DNA of 28,247 nt, from the IMG/VR virus record IMGVR_UViG_3300038552_000058, positions 1 through 28,247 of that record; one strand, written 5' to 3'. Below, piece by piece: positions 19,743 through 28,200 of this stretch (positions within the stretch are counted from its first letter, which is position 1; every line of letters starts with the position of its first letter). Source of the DNA: a virus. Both the position numbers and the translations under genes were made by a program. The notes under the pieces are model-generated. The model was given only the letters and a program-made list of their open reading frames with translations. It was not told the DNA's origin and made no database searches.

Positions 19743-21355
19743 CACTCGACACCCACGGACGGAGCGATGAGAGGAAGGATTTTCTTGGCGTCCTCGGCTC
19801 GTCGGGCTGGAGAACTCTGGGGGATGTCCTTGATGAGATTTTCGACGCCCAGAGTCGTCGCGGTCCCGGCGATCTGGCTGGGAAGCCCACTGATCTGCAT
19901 GGAGGTCCCGATGGGTACGCGAGTCGCCGGGAGAGCCTGGGTCGAAGTGCCGAGACCCGGCAGGTACGCGCGGAACGACTGTGACCCAGGACGCTGAAGT
20001 TCACGGGCGCCGAGAGTCTGACCGCGGTGGGCGGCGACAAAGACATCCGGGAAGTCCTGGGGCTCAACGAACTTACCCGAGTTGAGGATGTCACGAAGAG
20101 CCTGCTCGTCCAGGCCGCCCTCAGTCGTGGCCCCGCCCTGCATGGCCTTGGATGCCTTCACGGCTTCCAGTAGTTCCTTCGTCTGGAGGCCCCGAGCGTA
20201 GAAGTCGGACGAGCGACGGAACTCCTGAGCGAGGTCCACGCGCCCCGCATTCACGAGGGCATCGCGTAGCTCGGCACGGACTGTCCGGTTGAACTCCCGG
20301 AGTGGACGGCCCACCATGGGCTCTCCCGCCTTGGGCTCTCCACCCGCGGTGTAGCTCGCCCGCCGCACGTAGGACCCGAACTCCTTCAAGGCATCGAGGG
20401 CTTCCTTGGCCGTGAACTTGGTATCGAGCACCGTGCGGGAGGGAGTCCCTGGAGTCCCCTGAGACACCGGCTGGCCCGTGGGACCCACGAGTCCGGTAGG
20501 AGGCGTCCCCGGAGTGCCCGGGATCGTGATGGTCTTGTTCCGAATCTGGGCCAGGAAGGGCAAGTCAAGCTGCTGACCGCGCATTCCCCGCTCCACCGCG
20601 GTCTGCATCCCCTGGTAGTCGGCTGAGATGATCTCCTGCACGTGCTCAGGACCTTTGATGATCTTCTCGGCCGGAGTCTTTCCGGCCAACGTCACGCCGG
20701 AGTTCTTCTCCAGGCTGCGCGTGAACCGATCCGCCATCTCGACCTGTTCCTCAGCCGTGCGCTCGATGTTGCGGACCGAGGGCTCCCGGCCGGTCAGGCG
20801 ACGAACTCCACGCTGGACCCCTCGGGTGGCCGCGATGGCGGTACCCATCGTAAGACCCTGGAGAGCCCCGGAAGCCGTTGCCCCGCCCGGCATGAGGCCC
20901 TCGGGGAATCCCGACTCGGCCAGATTCCGGTCCAGGTCAGAGAGATAGGCCGTCCCAGCCCCGACGAGAGGCAGGGAAGCCATGGCTCTAGGGCCTGTGG
21001 CGATCAGGGGGGCTCCCAGCTTCGTCCAGGGCAGGACAGACAGCACGACGCCCTCGGGAGTCCTCGGAATCACGCTACCGACCGCCTTGCCCACCATGCG
21101 GCCTGTCGTGGGGCCACCCGGAGCGATAGGTTCCCGGCCAGCCGGGGTCGCCTTGGCAGCCCACTCGATAGCCCGCTCGGGACCCTCGGCGACGTTCCCC
21201 ATGAGCCGGGCAAAGTTGGCCCGGAACCCAGTCGGCTCAGGTTCGGGAGCCTTCCCACCCATGACGCGCAGAATGGTCTCCGCGGCAGCCTCCGGGGTCA
21301 TTCCCTTTTCCTTCACGAGGAAGTCCTGTGCAGCCTTGACCCGTGCTTCGTCCAT
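19742..21355 (-). CDS. Large internal virion / ejection-type protein
   Basis: 537 residues. N-terminus: acidic helix (MDEARVKAAQDFLVKEKGMT). Residues 90-170 are Gly/Ala/Leu-rich with hydrophobic stretches (GAPLIATGPRAMASLPLVG, GGATASGALQGLTMGTAIAA), able to insert into membranes. Residues about 285-315 form a collagen-like GxP tract (TIPGTPGTPPTGLVGPTG). The rest is helical (TAKEALDALKEFGSYVRR, FRRSSDFYARGLQTKELL). No enzyme motif. Such long, helical, partly membrane-active proteins in podovirus virion operons are usually internal/ejection proteins. Function inferred from position. Confidence 0.5.
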   Translation of the reverse strand: MDEARVKAAQDFLVKEKGMTPEAAAETILRVMGGKAPEPEPTGFRANFARLMGNVAEGPERAIEWAAKATPAGREPIAPGGPTTGRMVGKAVGSVIPRTPEGVVLSVLPWTKLGAPLIATGPRAMASLPLVGAGTAYLSDLDRNLAESGFPEGLMPGGATASGALQGLTMGTAIAATRGVQRGVRRLTGREPSVRNIERTAEEQVEMADRFTRSLEKNSGVTLAGKTPAEKIIKGPEHVQEIISADYQGMQTAVERGMRGQQLDLPFLAQIRNKTITIPGTPGTPPTGLVGPTGQPVSQGTPGTPSRTVLDTKFTAKEALDALKEFGSYVRRASYTAGGEPKAGEPMVGRPLREFNRTVRAELRDALVNAGRVDLAQEFRRSSDFYARGLQTKELLEAVKASKAMQGGATTEGGLDEQALRDILNSGKFVEPQDFPDVFVAAHRGQTLGARELQRPGSQSFRAYLPGLGTSTQALPATRVPIGTSMQISGLPSQIAGTATTLGVENLIKDIPQSSPARRAEDAKKILPLIAPSVGVE

Positions 21356-23200
21356 TTACTTCACCCCCAGAATTTCCTTCAGCTTACCAAGGTCCTCAGG
21401 ACTCAGTGAGCCACCGCTACTCGGCTGGTCTGCACGGAGTAGTTCCTCCACATTGACGCCCTCGAATCCACGCTTGCGGAGGGAGGCATTCAGAATCTTC
21501 ACGAGAGTCCGAAGAGATGCCTCAGCCGCTTCCCTGGTCATGGGCCGGAGACCGAGGCCCGTCTGAGTCATGGCCCGCTCGGCGACCGCGATGTTGGCCG
21601 TGTCACCCAAGGCCCGCACGAGGTTCGGGATGGCCAGGGAAAGGGTCTGCATCCTCGCCACTCGCGGATCAAACCGACCCGTGACCCCAGGTGCGAATGC
21701 CGCAAGTGCCGTCCTCCACGTCACGTCGGTTTTCTTCTCAGGGAAGAGATCGCGGTTGTTCCTGATGATGTCCGCGAGTTCCGTGGCGATAGTCAAGCCG
21801 GAAGAAGTCTGGGAGATGTTCATGGCCTGATTCGGCTCGACCTCTACCGCGGTCGGGTCAGCCTGGAGTTCGCGGACAGTTTTCTCCGTCCGAGGCTCCA
21901 TCGTCACCCGGTCGAAGAAGTGACGATTGACCTCACCCGGTCGTCGATCCAGGTCTGCCTCGCGACGGCCACGAGTCCCCGCGTAGCCCCCTGCCTCGGC
22001 AATCTCAGCCTTCCGTGACTGAATCACACGAGCCCGATCTGCGGCGGCCTTCACCTCAGCGGGAACCGGCTCCCCGCGGGCGATGTATTCCTGCTCCTTG
22101 CGGATGGCCTCGGCACTCCGCTCGGTCTCAGACCCGAGGCCCTCACCGGCAACCGGAGTGGCCAGGACTGCCGCGCCGAAGAGGGCCTTCGCTCGGATGT
22201 CACCCTTGTTCACGAGCCCGACGAACTCGCCCAGGTCCGTGACCCCGAGACCCACGAGAGTTTTCATGAAGGGCTTGATGTTCTCGATGGTGAGGGGCTC
22301 CTTGCCGCCCAGACCCGTCTCGTAATTGTAGGTACGGAGTTTCCCGTCCATCCCCAGCTTCCCCACCACACCGTTCTTGGCGTCGTGGAAGTAGAAGTCC
22401 TTCTCCTTCGTGGGAAGGAGCGGAGCGAGGTCCTTCATGAGCCCGGTGTCACCCATCTGGGCTGCCTCAGCAAGCACGCTCTCTGTGGTGAGCGGTCCCT
22501 TGCTCAGGCGTTGCAGACTGGCGCGAACTCCAGCCCGATTCGTCAGTTGATTCTGCATGGAGAGGAGAGCCTGCATCGCGGCAGGATTGCGGAGGACCGC
22601 GGGATTCTTCGCCAGCGGAGCCAGGATGTTGGACGCGGCATCCAGATCGCCCTTCGCCAGAGCCGCATGGGCACTGTTCAAGGCCGTGAAGAGTCCACCC
22701 ATGGCCTCACCCTGCTCGGCCTTCGCGGCACGCTCTCGAACGCCCTGGAAGTGCATCTGCATCAACTGCTGCTGGAGGGCTCCGTTATCGCGAGGATTGC
22801 GGATGCCTGCGAGCCCGACTCCCAGAGCACCGATCAGGTTGCGGCCGAGATCAGACGTAGCGAACTCGCCCAGCGTGCCCAGGAATCCCTTTCCAGCAAG
22901 GTCGATGCGCTTGGGGCCTCCGAAGCGGGCGAGGTAGTCGGGCCGGTTCTCAGCCTGACGAACCGCGAGGGTCGAGGGATCACGCACGGGTGGCATTTCC
23001 TGAAGAGCCGGGAGGGTGAGTGAGGCGTCCTCACGAGCCTGGGCCGCGCGATCCTGCTCCAGCGCACGGATTGGACCCTCGGGACCGATCCCAGCAGGCT
23101 GGAGCGCCTGAGGCACAGTCGTCTCCGGGGTCGGAGTCTCGGCGACCTCAACCATCTTCTCTTCGCCCGTCTGCGGGTCACGTACAAGCTGCCAAGCCAT
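21356..23200 (-). CDS. Large internal virion-type protein
   Basis: 614 residues from ATG 23200, which overlaps the upstream TAA (TAATG); an in-frame GTG five codons upstream is less likely. The sequence is helical and Ala/Leu-rich: RNLIGALGVGLAGIRNPRDN, LQQQLMQMHFQGVRERAAK, AALAKGDLDAASNILAPLAK, with a charged middle (SRKAEIAEAGGYAGTRGRRE) and a helical C-terminus (LRTLVKILNASLRKRG). No catalytic motif seen. Its size and place between the Gly-rich protein and the collagen-like virion protein suggest a core or ejection protein. Ends with LKEILGVK. Confidence 0.5.
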   Translation of the reverse strand: MAWQLVRDPQTGEEKMVEVAETPTPETTVPQALQPAGIGPEGPIRALEQDRAAQAREDASLTLPALQEMPPVRDPSTLAVRQAENRPDYLARFGGPKRIDLAGKGFLGTLGEFATSDLGRNLIGALGVGLAGIRNPRDNGALQQQLMQMHFQGVRERAAKAEQGEAMGGLFTALNSAHAALAKGDLDAASNILAPLAKNPAVLRNPAAMQALLSMQNQLTNRAGVRASLQRLSKGPLTTESVLAEAAQMGDTGLMKDLAPLLPTKEKDFYFHDAKNGVVGKLGMDGKLRTYNYETGLGGKEPLTIENIKPFMKTLVGLGVTDLGEFVGLVNKGDIRAKALFGAAVLATPVAGEGLGSETERSAEAIRKEQEYIARGEPVPAEVKAAADRARVIQSRKAEIAEAGGYAGTRGRREADLDRRPGEVNRHFFDRVTMEPRTEKTVRELQADPTAVEVEPNQAMNISQTSSGLTIATELADIIRNNRDLFPEKKTDVTWRTALAAFAPGVTGRFDPRVARMQTLSLAIPNLVRALGDTANIAVAERAMTQTGLGLRPMTREAAEASLRTLVKILNASLRKRGFEGVNVEELLRADQPSSGGSLSPEDLGKLKEILGVK

Positions 23201-23775
23201 TAGAGATACCCCCACTCGTTACGAAGCATCGGCGGGGCACCAGCCCCACCTCCACCACCCAGATAGTTCGTCTGCGTATCAAACTCGGTCGGAGGCGGCT
23301 GAGAGCGCAGCACGTCGGCATAAGACTGAGCCGGACCAACCTCGCCAGTGGGTCCAACCGGCCCCTCGCGCTCGTTCCCGAAGAGTTTCTGGTATAGCTT
23401 CCCCAGCGCATCACGACCCTCAGCACCCATTTGCTTCCCTAGCTCCTGCACCTTCGGCTGAGTGAAGAGCGTCGGGTAGTCGCCCGTCGCATCCTTGACC
23501 GGAATGAACTGGACCATGGGAGCCGGAGTCGCGCCGCTCCCTGTCTTGTCTCCCGGCTTGACACCCTGAGAGGGACGAAGCCCCATGAACTGAGGCGGGG
23601 GAGCGAGCGCGAGAATCTCCGCGAAGGTCTTGTTCTGAGTGCGCCCACCCTGACCGCGCGTACCGATTCCAGAGCCCTGAGGGTTGTCACCGAGGCCGTA
23701 GGTACCCCCGGAGTATCCCCCGCCTCCACCTGAAGCCCCACCCGAAGCCCCTCCCGCTCCACCACCCTGACTCAT
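23200..23775 (-). CDS. Gly-rich virion-region protein
   Basis: 191 residues; ATG directly follows the stop of the upstream gene. The first 45 residues are extremely Gly/Ser-rich (GGASGGASGGGGGYSGGTYG), followed by a mixed region (KTFAEILALAPPPQFMGLRP, FIPVKDATGDYPTLFTQP, EGRDALGKLYQKLFGNE) and another Gly run near the end (NYLGGGGGAGAPPMLRNEWG). Likely flexible with a few helices. The gene is in the virion operon. Function unknown. Confidence 0.5.
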   Translation of the reverse strand: MSQGGGAGGASGGASGGGGGYSGGTYGLGDNPQGSGIGTRGQGGRTQNKTFAEILALAPPPQFMGLRPSQGVKPGDKTGSGATPAPMVQFIPVKDATGDYPTLFTQPKVQELGKQMGAEGRDALGKLYQKLFGNEREGPVGPTGEVGPAQSYADVLRSQPPPTEFDTQTNYLGGGGGAGAPPMLRNEWGYL

Positions 23776-24780
23776 CTAGAGAACCTCCCCCGCCACACGA
23801 GCCCGCAGCCACGGATGCACCACGGAAGCCAGCCAGGAAGTCCACGAGTGGGAGAGGACTCGATACGCCACACGCTCCCACCACGGAGCCTTGAGTGCCA
23901 CGTAGACTCTCCACTTGATCGCGTCGAGGTCAAGAGCAGCCGTGGCGAGCCAGCAGCCAGCGGCTCCACCCGCGATAGCTCCCACGAGCGGGATGATGAG
24001 GTCGCCCAGCACGTCGAAGTCTCCGCGCGTGGCAGAGGTCTTGCCCGTCGCGTAGCCGGAAACCGTGCCTCCACCCACCGGGAGCCCACCCACGATCCCA
24101 GCGATGGCTTGGAGGGGCCGCATGTACTCCGCAGACTGGGCCGTGCGCTCGGCTCCCGCGGCGCGAAGCTGGGTCTCCAGGCTCTCGATCTCGCGGCCGG
24201 GGACCTCCCCACCTAGCTGGAGGCGAGCCTGAGCAGCCCGCCCGGCGTAGTCCTGAGCCCCTTGCATGATCGGAAGAGCCATGTGGGCAAACCCACTGGC
24301 GAGGGTCTCGGGCACGACACCCTGCCGTCCCTGACCCGCCACGGTGGCATCGTTCCGCACGATGGGAGCCGCGTACTTCTCGTAGATTTCCTGAGCCTTC
24401 GCGAGTTGGGCTGAAGGGTCCCCGAGGGCCGAGAGTTCCTCAAGGCCCTGAGTCTCTAGTCCAGAGAGCCCGCCCTGCCTCGCCGCGGTCTCACCAATCT
24501 GACCGACGAGAGCCTTCTCCTGCACATTCGGGAGCGCGTAGGGGTTCGCCTGGAGGTAAGCCGGGAGTCCACCCGTCGCCTCGACACCCTTGCTGATCTG
24601 TCCGTAGGCTAGCTCGTTGATCTTGGTCAGCCACGGGTCTACCTGCTGAGTCTGTTGGGTAGACTTCGTGGAGCCCGCGGAGCCACCCCCGCCACCACAG
24701 ATCGCGAAGAGGATACGAACGGAGCCATCCTCCTCGACGAAGAGGACGGCTCCTTCGACCGCACGACTCGTGCCCTTCAC
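23776..24780 (-). CDS. Virion-associated protein with membrane-like segment
   Basis: 334 residues; GTG overlaps the upstream stop (GTGA). The first 30 residues may be a leader (FVEEDGSVRILFAICGGGGG). The middle is helical and Gln/Ala-rich (STQQTQQVDPWLTKINELAY, YEKYAAPIVRNDATVAGQG, HMALPIMQGAQDYAGRAAQA). Near residue 265 a strongly hydrophobic segment (LGDLIIPLVGAIAGGAAGCW) could insert into a membrane. The C-terminus is Trp/Arg-rich (WWERVAYRVLSHSWTSWLA). Probably an internal or ejection virion protein. No family recognised. Confidence 0.5.
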   Translation of the reverse strand: MKGTSRAVEGAVLFVEEDGSVRILFAICGGGGGSAGSTKSTQQTQQVDPWLTKINELAYGQISKGVEATGGLPAYLQANPYALPNVQEKALVGQIGETAARQGGLSGLETQGLEELSALGDPSAQLAKAQEIYEKYAAPIVRNDATVAGQGRQGVVPETLASGFAHMALPIMQGAQDYAGRAAQARLQLGGEVPGREIESLETQLRAAGAERTAQSAEYMRPLQAIAGIVGGLPVGGGTVSGYATGKTSATRGDFDVLGDLIIPLVGAIAGGAAGCWLATAALDLDAIKWRVYVALKAPWWERVAYRVLSHSWTSWLASVVHPWLRARVAGEVL

Positions 24781-25295
24781 TCCGGCTCAGTCCCTTCAGG
24801 CTGCTCACCGATGTTGCGTTCCATGATGGTGCGATGGTTGCGAAACCCGTACTTCTTGATCCAGCCCTTGTCCGCGCGGTGCGTGGCCATCAGCATCTTC
24901 TCGATGGGCTTCCGACCGCGAGGGATCAGGTTGACCTCACTGTACTTCTGCGCCCACTGATCCGCTACCTGCATGGCTGCGATCACCGCATCGCCCCAGT
25001 CACCGGGGTCCATGCTGACCTGGGAAATGAATATCCAGGTATTCGTCCCGTCCGATTCGATGGTCGCGACGGCATGACCCACGAGTTGAGACTTCTCGTT
25101 GAGGAAGCCCAGGAGCGCGATGGACGGGTCGAGCCCGTACACGCGACCCCCAATGTTGGCGACGGCCTGATCCGCGTCCAACTCCGAGGCCCGCTCTCGC
25201 GCCATGCGGCGGATGCGCTCCAGCACGAAGGGGATGAGGAGGCCCGTCTGCCCGTCGTAGGGAATCAGTGGGATGAGACGCACCGGCTGGCTCAT
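24777..25295 (-). CDS. GNAT-like protein in the virion operon
   Basis: 172 residues from ATG 25295 (TGATG with the upstream gene). The order resembles a GNAT acetyltransferase fold: FLNEKSQLVGHAVATIE strand pair, WIFISQVSMDPGDWGDAVI, ADQWAQKYSEVNLIP helix-strand, then WIKKYGFRNHRTIMERN, the usual yGF end motif. The acetyl-CoA loop (Q/RxxGxG/A) is not clear, so activity is uncertain. A GNAT-like gene among structural genes may modify a virion or host protein. Fold probable, activity not shown. Confidence 0.55.
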   Translation of the reverse strand: MSQPVRLIPLIPYDGQTGLLIPFVLERIRRMARERASELDADQAVANIGGRVYGLDPSIALLGFLNEKSQLVGHAVATIESDGTNTWIFISQVSMDPGDWGDAVIAAMQVADQWAQKYSEVNLIPRGRKPIEKMLMATHRADKGWIKKYGFRNHRTIMERNIGEQPEGTEPE

Positions 25296-25795
25296 CACTC
25301 GGCCTCCAGCGGCGCGTCTGAGAGACGGCCCATCAGATCGTCCAGGGAGATGGATTCGCCCTCAGGACCATCCTCACGTCCCTGAGCGACCGGCTCGGCC
25401 TTCTTGCGACGGCGGCCCGTGGGCTTGCCCTCGGCGTCCACGACGGCTTCCGTACCCGGTCCCTCACCCTTGGCTCGCGCCTCCGCGATCTCCTTGCGGC
25501 TGGCATCCAGCACGGACTCGACCGCGGGACCGGCAGTACGCCCGTGGAGAATGTCCATCACGTTGTCCACGGCAAAGCGGGCCTCGGGGCTCAACTTCTG
25601 GACCAGATAGTTGGCCGCCATGATCCGCTTGTTCATCTCCAGCAAGCGAGCGTCGATGAGGTCGAAGCCCGGAGAGAAGGCTTCCCGGAGGTGCTGCTTG
25701 CCCGCCCGATGCAGCTTCAACTCGTCGCCGGAGAAGTTGTGCTCGACCGACAACTGCTCTCCATCCGCAGTGACCTTGATGACGGTTACCTTCAT
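25295..25795 (-). CDS. Hypothetical protein, virion operon
   Basis: 166 residues. The start overlaps the stop of the endonuclease gene (ATGA). An N-terminal beta hairpin (MKVTVIKVTADGEQLSVEHN) leads into helices (LKLHRAGKQHLREAF, LIDARLLEMNKRIMAANYLV, FAVDNVMDILHG). The C-terminal third is charged and disordered (EARAKGEGPGTEAVVDAEGK, PTGRRRKKAEPVAQGRED). The form would suit a head-assembly or capsid-associated protein. No family recognised. Confidence 0.5.
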   Translation of the reverse strand: MKVTVIKVTADGEQLSVEHNFSGDELKLHRAGKQHLREAFSPGFDLIDARLLEMNKRIMAANYLVQKLSPEARFAVDNVMDILHGRTAGPAVESVLDASRKEIAEARAKGEGPGTEAVVDAEGKPTGRRRKKAEPVAQGREDGPEGESISLDDLMGRLSDAPLEAE

Positions 25796-26103
25796 CGCGA
25801 AGCCTCCTTGAGGTAGGTTTGGGCAGCCTCAAGCCACCCTTCTTGATCTAGCGCCACCATTGTACGATTGCAGTTTGAGCAAAGCAAACCGCGCACTTCC
25901 TCAGTCTTGTGGTCGTGATCTATCTGGACTTTTGCTTCTGACTCGAATAGGGTCCTACAGATTCCACATCGCCCATCTTGCCGATCCCATAAAGCCTGAA
26001 ACTCTTCTCTAGACAGGCCATACTGCCAGAGACGGCGATACCACCTCCATTTACCTGGATTTTTGTGGTAATACTCGCGCTGTTTCTCGGCTGACCAAGC
26101 CAT
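25792..26103 (-). CDS. Recombination endonuclease VII-like HNH protein
   Basis: 103 residues from ATG 26103 (TGATG with the preceding stop). Features of the endonuclease VII (PF02945) family: WDRQDGRCGICRTLFE with the first Cys pair (CGIC), the catalytic HDH in QIDHDHKTEEVRGLLCSNC with the second pair (CSNC), and a C-terminal helix EGWLEAAQTYLKEAS. It could cut branched DNA or act as a homing element. DNA is visibly AT-richer than the genes around it and uses codons such as AAA, TTT and AGA more often. Inserted neatly between two coupled virion genes. Confidence 0.85.
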   Translation of the reverse strand: MAWSAEKQREYYHKNPGKWRWYRRLWQYGLSREEFQALWDRQDGRCGICRTLFESEAKVQIDHDHKTEEVRGLLCSNCNRTMVALDQEGWLEAAQTYLKEASR

Positions 26104-26552
26104 CAAAACTTGGGACCCTGCCCGGGGTCCACCTGACCCTTGCCCGAGACGATCTCCACCGGCATGGCTGACCCGTAGGAGTCCGCGAAGGTCTCGACCG
26201 GGACAAAGCGCACCCGATGGGAACCCTGAGCCGTGCGTCCGCCGATGATCGCGGCTCGCTCACCACGGAAGATGGCGTCCTGCTGGTCGGCATGGTACTC
26301 GCGGTTGGAGAGTTCGCGGGCGATCTGGCCAGGGAGGGTGAGGGTTCCCGGCCCATACACGGTCCCGTTGATGTCGTGCCCCCGCTTCAGGTGGACGGTG
26401 AAGGGCCGCTGGGCTTCGAGGAAGGCCGCCCGATCCGCCTTCGCCTTGTTCATGATCCGGCGACGGGCTGGGCGATTCTGGCGCTTCTTGGGCTTCTTGC
26501 GGAGGGGAACGACAGGGTTGGGATTCACGTGCCAGGGAAGTTCGTTGTCCAT
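26103..26552 (-). CDS. Hypothetical protein downstream of the capsid gene
   Basis: 149 residues; ATG after AGGAGAGG. The N-terminus is basic and Pro-rich (NPVVPLRKKPKKRQNRPARR), the middle beta-rich (FTVHLKRGHDINGTVYGPG, TLTLPGQIARELSNREYHA, IFRGERAAIIGG), and the end Gly-rich. The VHLKRGHDINGTVYGPG block resembles small capsid-region proteins found after N4-gp56-like capsid genes in podoviruses, but I cannot name the family. Separated from the capsid by a strong stem-loop. It may be a capsid decoration or assembly protein. Confidence 0.5.
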   Translation of the reverse strand: MDNELPWHVNPNPVVPLRKKPKKRQNRPARRRIMNKAKADRAAFLEAQRPFTVHLKRGHDINGTVYGPGTLTLPGQIARELSNREYHADQQDAIFRGERAAIIGGRTAQGSHRVRFVPVETFADSYGSAMPVEIVSGKGQVDPGQGPKF

Positions 26553-26574
26553 TGACCTCTCCTAGTTGACTTCT

Positions 26575-26605
26575 GGTCCTGAGGGCGATGAGAGCCCCCA
26601 GGACC
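26575..26605 (-). terminator. Stem-loop between capsid and downstream gene
   Basis: The arms GGTCCTG and CAGGACC pair over seven bases; after one mismatch GGGC pairs with GCCC around a seven-base loop. It starts 25 bases after the capsid stop on the minus strand and no T-run follows, so partial termination or protection of the capsid mRNA 3' end is more likely than full termination. Confidence 0.55.
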
Positions 26606-26630
26606 CCAAGTCTACCAGATAGGCAGTGCC

Positions 26631-27965
26631 TTAGCCCGTGGGGAGACCCGCGGAGAACGCTGAGGCCGTCTCGATCCGGGCGAAGAAAGTGTTGTCGATG
26701 ATGAACGACTTCCACATGATCTTCGACCCGACCTTGCGACCCTGCGCCAGCGGGTTGGAGTACGACGCGCCCTTGGGGGTGATGTACGACTGCAAGGACA
26801 TGCCGTTTAGCTCCACGCGACCGAAGGAGTCCTTACCGAACACCCAGGCCACGAATACCTCGCGAGTCGCGGCGGGAGCCACCGGGAGCACCGCCTCGGT
26901 CCCTGCCGGGATCGAAGTGATGGCCGCGGAGGTTGCGGTCGTCTGCCGAGACAGCACCTTGAACAGATTGCCCGTGCCACCCGCGACGGTCATGTACACG
27001 TCGTAGGTATAGTTGACAATGCTGGCTGCCGGTACTGTGATGGTGAACGACTCGTTGTTACCCGTCGCCGCAGAAGCGATGTTGGCCGAGGTCTGCGTGA
27101 TATGACGCTCGTAATCGGTCGTCTTGTCACGGAACACCACCGCGAACTTGAAGTTCGTGGCGGAAGTGATCGAACCACCACCATCCACTGCGTTGACCTG
27201 CGGCTTGAGCGTACCTGCATCGAGCGTCCCGGACGCTGCGGCGGCATCAGGAGTCGCCTGTCCCTTGAAGATCGGAAGGAAGTTGGAACGACCCCAACGG
27301 GTCGCCATCCAAATCCCGATCTCCCCGTACTGGAGAGCCCTGACGTTCGCAAAGTTCGAGGCATCTTTGAAGGTCTGGTCAGCCGAGAGAATGTCGGACT
27401 CCTGCTGGGGGCTCATTACGCCCGCATACAGGCCTCCTTCATACTCGCCCGCGCCCTTGTTACGGAGCGCAGTCGAAGTCTTGAGCACGGTGCCAGTGTC
27501 GAGGAAGTCGGATGCCCCGATGCTACCACGAGCCACAACTGCGCCCTTGTAGTAGACCTGAGTACCCGCCATCAGCATCACACACTGTTCGCGTTCGAGC
27601 ACTTCCGCCATTGCCAGCGCGGTCCGGTCAACTGCGACCTGGAGCGCCGGGTGCTGCGTAGTGATCTCCGCTACGTCCGTGAGCAAGACCACGATTCCCC
27701 ACTGCTCCACCGTCACGTCCACGTTCTCGATGGCCAGTGCGACCGCATCGGGCGGAACGCCTTCGGAGAGCGTCGAGGTAGGCAGCGCCAAACGGCTGTG
27801 TCTCACGACGCGGAGGGTCTTGCCCATCCGCTGCGGGAGCGTGTGCAGCTTGGCGTACTTACCGACGCGCAGATTGCGCTCGGCCAGACGGTAGGTCTCA
27901 CGAGCGATCCATACGTTTGGAGCGTCGTTGGACAGCGTTGAAAAGGTCGTTGCTACGTCTGCCAC
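26631..27965 (-). CDS. Major capsid protein, N4-gp56-like, with an inserted beta domain
   Basis: 444 residues, GTG start with GAGGA 9 bases upstream. It follows the HK97-fold N4-gp56 pattern: GKYAKLHTLPQRMGKTLRVV, TLSEGVPPDAVALAIENVD, EQWGIVVLLTDVAEITTQHP, GVMSPQQESDIL, LQYGEIGIWMATRWGRSNF, then VFVAWVFGKDSFGRVEL, NPLAQGRKVGSKIMWKSFI and RIETASAF. Between residues about 233 and 365 lies a 130-residue Gly/Ser/Thr/Val-rich beta segment (FKFAVVFRDKTTDYERHIT, YTYDVYMTVAGGTGNLFKV) that looks like an Ig/FnIII-like domain on the capsid surface. It is the first gene of the visible virion operon. Family call firm; the insert fold is inferred. Confidence 0.85.
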   Translation of the reverse strand: MADVATTFSTLSNDAPNVWIARETYRLAERNLRVGKYAKLHTLPQRMGKTLRVVRHSRLALPTSTLSEGVPPDAVALAIENVDVTVEQWGIVVLLTDVAEITTQHPALQVAVDRTALAMAEVLEREQCVMLMAGTQVYYKGAVVARGSIGASDFLDTGTVLKTSTALRNKGAGEYEGGLYAGVMSPQQESDILSADQTFKDASNFANVRALQYGEIGIWMATRWGRSNFLPIFKGQATPDAAAASGTLDAGTLKPQVNAVDGGGSITSATNFKFAVVFRDKTTDYERHITQTSANIASAATGNNESFTITVPAASIVNYTYDVYMTVAGGTGNLFKVLSRQTTATSAAITSIPAGTEAVLPVAPAATREVFVAWVFGKDSFGRVELNGMSLQSYITPKGASYSNPLAQGRKVGSKIMWKSFIIDNTFFARIETASAFSAGLPTG

Positions 27966-28161
27966 TCTGGTTCATCCTCTCTTGGGGTCGGAATCTGTGA
28001 CCGGCGCTCCCGAGAGTCACCCGTCATGCGGTTGATCTCTCTGCGGAAACCGCCCGCTCATCACTCCCTCTGGCCACTCGGGGAGGCTCTGGCGGTTCCC
28101 TTGCGTCTTGTGAGGGTGCTTCGGTTGGCCCCTGCCTCTACCGATCCGGCCTCACGGACAA
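27966..28161 (-). other. Capsid operon leader, non-coding
   Basis: About 200 bases between the candidate promoter and the capsid GTG. A 24-codon open frame ends just inside the capsid gene, but it has no clear ribosome site. One short hairpin, GCGG-AAA-CCGC, lies at 28043-28053. I see no full gene. Confidence 0.5.
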
Positions 28162-28190
28162 AATGTCTCACAGGGTTTAAACGGTGTCAA
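28162..28190 (-). promoter_or_regulatory. Candidate sigma70-type promoter for the virion operon
   Basis: Minus strand TTGACA (28190-28185, a perfect -35) is 17 bases from GACATT (28167-28162, three of six to TATAAT). It lies directly after a Rho-independent terminator and 200 bases upstream of the capsid start, the logical place for the operon promoter. The -10 is weak. Confidence 0.5.
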
Positions 28191-28200
28191 ACGGGCAAGA

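Noticed and set aside
18083-21409. Long plus-strand frames opposite the virion genes
   Set aside because: They are shadows of the minus-strand proteins; Arg/Pro-rich composition and no ribosome sites.
27102-27941. 279-codon plus-strand frame opposite the capsid gene
   Set aside because: The opposite strand encodes a recognisable capsid protein; this frame has no motif or start signal.
1574-28183. Recurring TAAACG hexamer (e.g. 1577, 6798, 7746, 8583, 13255, 16007, 28176)
   Set aside because: Rough expected count for this composition is close to the number seen, and most copies are inside coding regions.
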